Source of the DNA: Xiphias gladius
Lineage: Eukaryota > Chordata > Actinopteri > Istiophoriformes > Xiphiidae
Length of the DNA stretch: 64,000 nucleotides
Direction: 5' to 3'
Assembly (NCBI RefSeq): GCF_016859285.1
Contig: NC_053413.1
Span: forward strand, 14,237,001-14,301,000
Position 1 is the stretch's first letter. Each line of letters starts with the position of its first letter. Below the pieces are notes generated by a model. It was not told the origin of the DNA, did no database searches, and was given only the letters and a program-made list of their open reading frames with translations. The position numbers were made by a program, and so were the translations under genes. Below, one piece after another: positions 61,060-64,000 of the stretch.

Positions 61060-62386
61060 GCAAAAACACTACAGAAGACATAATGAATGTTTACAGCATG
61101 CAAACATCATCTATATTGAATTTAAGGAAATCTAGGAATTATAAAATGTAATATAATTCAGACACTTTCGAATAATATACTTTGAAAAAGGGAAATGTAG
61201 TAGTAGTGTATTGTAAATGTAGTATCATCTTATCTTCATTGGGTGCTAGTATTTGCTTCACTTTCCAAGAAAAAAAAAAGATACTATGGAATACATTGGA
61301 ATACAAAAAAACATCCTGCAAAACAAGATCTGTGTGGGTAATTTAAGGCCTTTTGATGGGTGATGTCTGTCTCAGATTCTCCTCAGTGACTGAGCATTAA
61401 ACCAAAAATAGTCCTTAATCCTCTTGTCAGACTAAACACCCCGATATAGTGGCTTCTATTCTCACCTGCACAGGTGTGAGGACTGAAGGCATGATTAACC
61501 CTTTTACTTTTTTGTTGCATGTCCTCAATGCAATATGCACAGGTTTCCAGACAAGTATCCATGGGCAATAAAGGCTCTCATGTCAGAGGGAAAGTATACT
61601 GTAAAAGTATGGTCAGGAATGCAGGTATGCAGTGCACAAAACTGAACTTTTCCTCCCATTACCTCCCATTCTGTCTCTCTCTGCCTACTCTTTCTAGACA
61701 CAGACTGCGCTGCTGTGCTCTGCTTCACAGTGTTTTGGTCCTGTAGGAGGGAGGAAGCAATTAAAAAAGCCCTGGTGGCCTGACTTCACAGAGCAAGCAG
61801 ACAGACAGGTAGAAATATAAACAGACACACACAAAGCACAGGGAGAAACACCGGCATGCAGTCAGGAAATTTGAGCGGGCAGACATACACGCTGTACACG
61901 CCGAAGGTGGCAAAGATGGCAAGTGTATGTGTTTGTGTTATGTGTGAATACTGTGGGGACAGCTTCACGTATGAATATATGATGGGAAGCATATGCCCCT
62001 GACACATTCACACACACACACATTCCCACCACACACCTTACACCATGCTGGCAGAGTGTTAACACATACGGTGTCATTTCACAGCTAGTTTACTGTGAAC
62101 AAATTAGGATACCAGCGGAAAAGCTTTGCTTATGCTGCAATTTGGAAGAGCTGTTTCATAAGATTCATTTTCAGACATGATTGAAATGACTTACAGGTTT
62201 ACATTAGACTTGCTTTCTTTTCAGTCAAGGTATTTAGAGGAAAACAATCCAATAAAACTTAATAACAGATGTAAAAAACAATCTGAGTCTCTTAACATGA
62301 AATCAGCTGTCTTATTAGCGAGCATATCATTCCTCCCTCTTGGGTTCTGTCTTATGTGCAATGGTGCATGTGTGTGTGTGTTTTTC

Positions 62387-62393
<7 letters not shown>

Positions 62394-62440
<47 letters not shown>

Positions 62441-62462
62441 TGAGAGAGAGAGAGAGAGAGAG
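62394..62462 (+). repeat. (GT)n(GA)n compound microsatellite
   Basis: GT run (62394-62438) passing directly into a GA run (62442-62462). Confidence 0.96.
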
Positions 62463-63146
62463 ACAGAGGGAAAACTAACCTCTCCTTGTTACTGAACCAC
62501 TTTACTCTCCATTGAGGCCCTAGCAGCTTTGTCAATGGGCTATTGGTGGAAACAAGGCAGGCAGAAACTTTAGAAACATGGCTACGGCCTCTTAAAGGCA
62601 CAGCATTCCTTTTCAGCCCCCCCGGTTCAACTCTCTCAATTCCGCAGCAAAACAACTGGCACACAAACATCTAAACATCTCCTTTAAGAGGTGGCGCTGC
62701 CAATTAGCTCAAGACGTAATCCCGAAGCTTTACACTAACCAGGATGAAACCAAAGAAAGAGGAGACGGTGGAAATTCAAACTCTTGTTTCCTAGTTTTTG
62801 CGGGAGACTTAGGCTTTTCCTACCAACCTCAAACTAACAATTTGAGTGACAACAATTATAAAGACTGTTTTTTAAATTCTGCCTGATGGAGGAACCTATT
62901 TAAAGTCCTGTGCAACTGAAGCACACAGCCCAATAACACTTCTCCTGACACCAGCAGCGTGTGATTCCTCCAACACCTCAACACTCAGCTCCTGTTGGGA
63001 GCCGCCTGTCCCCATCCTCTAGTGACATGGTGGGCTTAAAAACCCTATAGAGTCTGTTTATATTCACCAACTGCTGTGGCGCTTTTAGAGTGTGCAAAAC
63101 AGGTGGATAAACTTCAGCTGCATTCACTTATATTTTTTCTTCTTGT

Positions 63147-63171
63147 GAGGAGGAGGAGGAGGAGGAGGAGG
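63147..63171 (+). repeat. (GGA)8 trinucleotide repeat
   Basis: Pure AGG/GGA units in a purine-rich stretch. Confidence 0.92.
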
Positions 63172-64000
63172 GAAGGGGTTTAGGGAGGTGGTGCCTGCTT
63201 GCCTGCCTGCTTGCCTCTTGTTGAATGGAATCCAAGAATAGTTAGGGACCACACAGGGAGCTGAGGGGGGAGGGGTCAGAGCCCTCAAAGATGGCTAACC
63301 ATTCACACAGTCCATCTGCTGCGGGGATCAGCCCCTGCACTGAAAGCCTGGGGGTTTAAAAGGAATTTGGCCAGTGTGAAAAAACCAAATAAAGCTGCCT
63401 CTGCCCCTGAAAATGTACAGATAACCTTAACCTAAAACGCACTTAGACAGGGTGAAAGAGAGCGGTGTCAAATGTAGAGAAGGTTTGCGAATTAGCGCAG
63501 AATCACAAACGCAGCCATCCTTATAAAGCAAGCAAAAGACATTGTGTGTCTTTATGACACTGGAATGCAGCTGTGTCAGAGATGTTTTCGGGTTTCTCGG
63601 GTTAACTGTGACTTATTAAGAAATGAACAGACATGAGCAAACAATGCGGAGCTTCAAGAAAAAAACAATCCTCTGGTGACACGCAGAAGACAAAGACATG
63701 AACTACTACTGACAAGGGAGTTATAACTGTGTCTACAAGCTATTTGGAATTTGTATTCCTGTCAAGGAGTGATGAATTTGTGAGTAATACAAAAAAAAAT
63801 AACGTGTGTAACCGTCATTTCCATCCAGGCATACGCTAAAAAACCAACTCAAATCATTCTCGACCCTGTTGCCGCTCCAGTCTGGATTTCATCCAGACGA
63901 GCAGTCAGTCTGTCCGTCACTGAACACCTAGTGCCCTCCCATGGCACTGAGGTGACACTAACATTGCCACCCTGCATCTTCCCACTGGCCACTATTCTCA

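Larger units (their letters stand above)
54101..64000 (-). other. ptch2: Presumed upstream (exon 2-3) intron of ptch2
   Basis: Nothing resembling PTCH exons 1 or 2 (first transmembrane helix, ELWVE-type end) was found on the minus strand, so they should lie beyond 64000. The stretch holds microsatellites, long polypyrimidine runs (55190-55290 and 56100-56350), a 748-bp tandem duplication, a hairpin (61022-61059) and a GLI-type site (56092). The block near 59950-60300 is of higher complexity than its surroundings. Confidence 0.6.

Noticed and set aside
54101..64000. Search for PTCH exons 1 and 2 on the minus strand
   Set aside because: No stretch with the expected first-helix sequence and a donor of the right phase was found; they are assumed to lie beyond the window, though a missed exon is possible.

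Overview
The window is vertebrate nuclear DNA, almost certainly from a ray-finned fish and probably a percomorph. The evidence is small spliced exons with GT-AG borders, dense (CA)n/(GT)n microsatellites, a decayed Tc1 transposon, and several short inverted-repeat elements of kinds common in percomorph genomes. There are no bacterial operons, CRISPR arrays or recognisable tRNA or rRNA genes. Most open frames here are noise; the genes were rebuilt exon by exon from splice sites, reading phase and protein similarity.

Layout: (1) 1-4372, plus strand: 3' part of an ERICH6 (FAM194-domain) gene, whose last intron holds a dead Tc1-like transposon. (2) 6001-10826, minus strand: complete selenoprotein T (selenot), five coding exons, with an in-frame TGA for selenocysteine and a well-formed SECIS element in the 3' UTR. 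It is tail-to-tail with erich6. (3) 13062-20512, minus strand: complete kinesin-13 gene (kif2c/MCAK-like), 22 coding exons, 707 codons, with a 5' UTR exon and a CCAAT/CHR-type promoter. (4) 20.8-34.95 kb: a gene-free interval with repeats, microsatellites and a 59-nt miRNA-like hairpin. (5) 34.95-54.1 kb, minus strand: a patched-family Hedgehog receptor, called ptch2 because KIF2C and PTCH2 are close neighbours on human 1p34.1. Exons corresponding to PTCH exon 3 through the stop codon are present (1,376 codons), with a 2.2 kb 3' UTR. (6) 54.1-64.0 kb: apparently the large upstream intron of ptch2. PTCH exons 1-2 were not found, so they should lie beyond the window. This part carries a 748-bp tandem duplication, a perfect 15-bp hairpin and a perfect GLI-type 9-mer.

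The genes do not form one pathway: erich6 is poorly characterised, selenot encodes an ER thioredoxin-like selenoprotein, kif2c a microtubule depolymerase, and ptch2 the Hedgehog receptor. In human, ERICH6-SELENOT (3q25) and KIF2C-PTCH2 (1p34) are two separate neighbourhoods, so the join between them falls between selenot and kif2c here. I found no convincing wholly new biological system. The least explained signals are the miRNA-like hairpin at 23160-23218, the 35-bp palindrome at 40020-40054, the hairpin at 61022-61059 and the tandem duplication.
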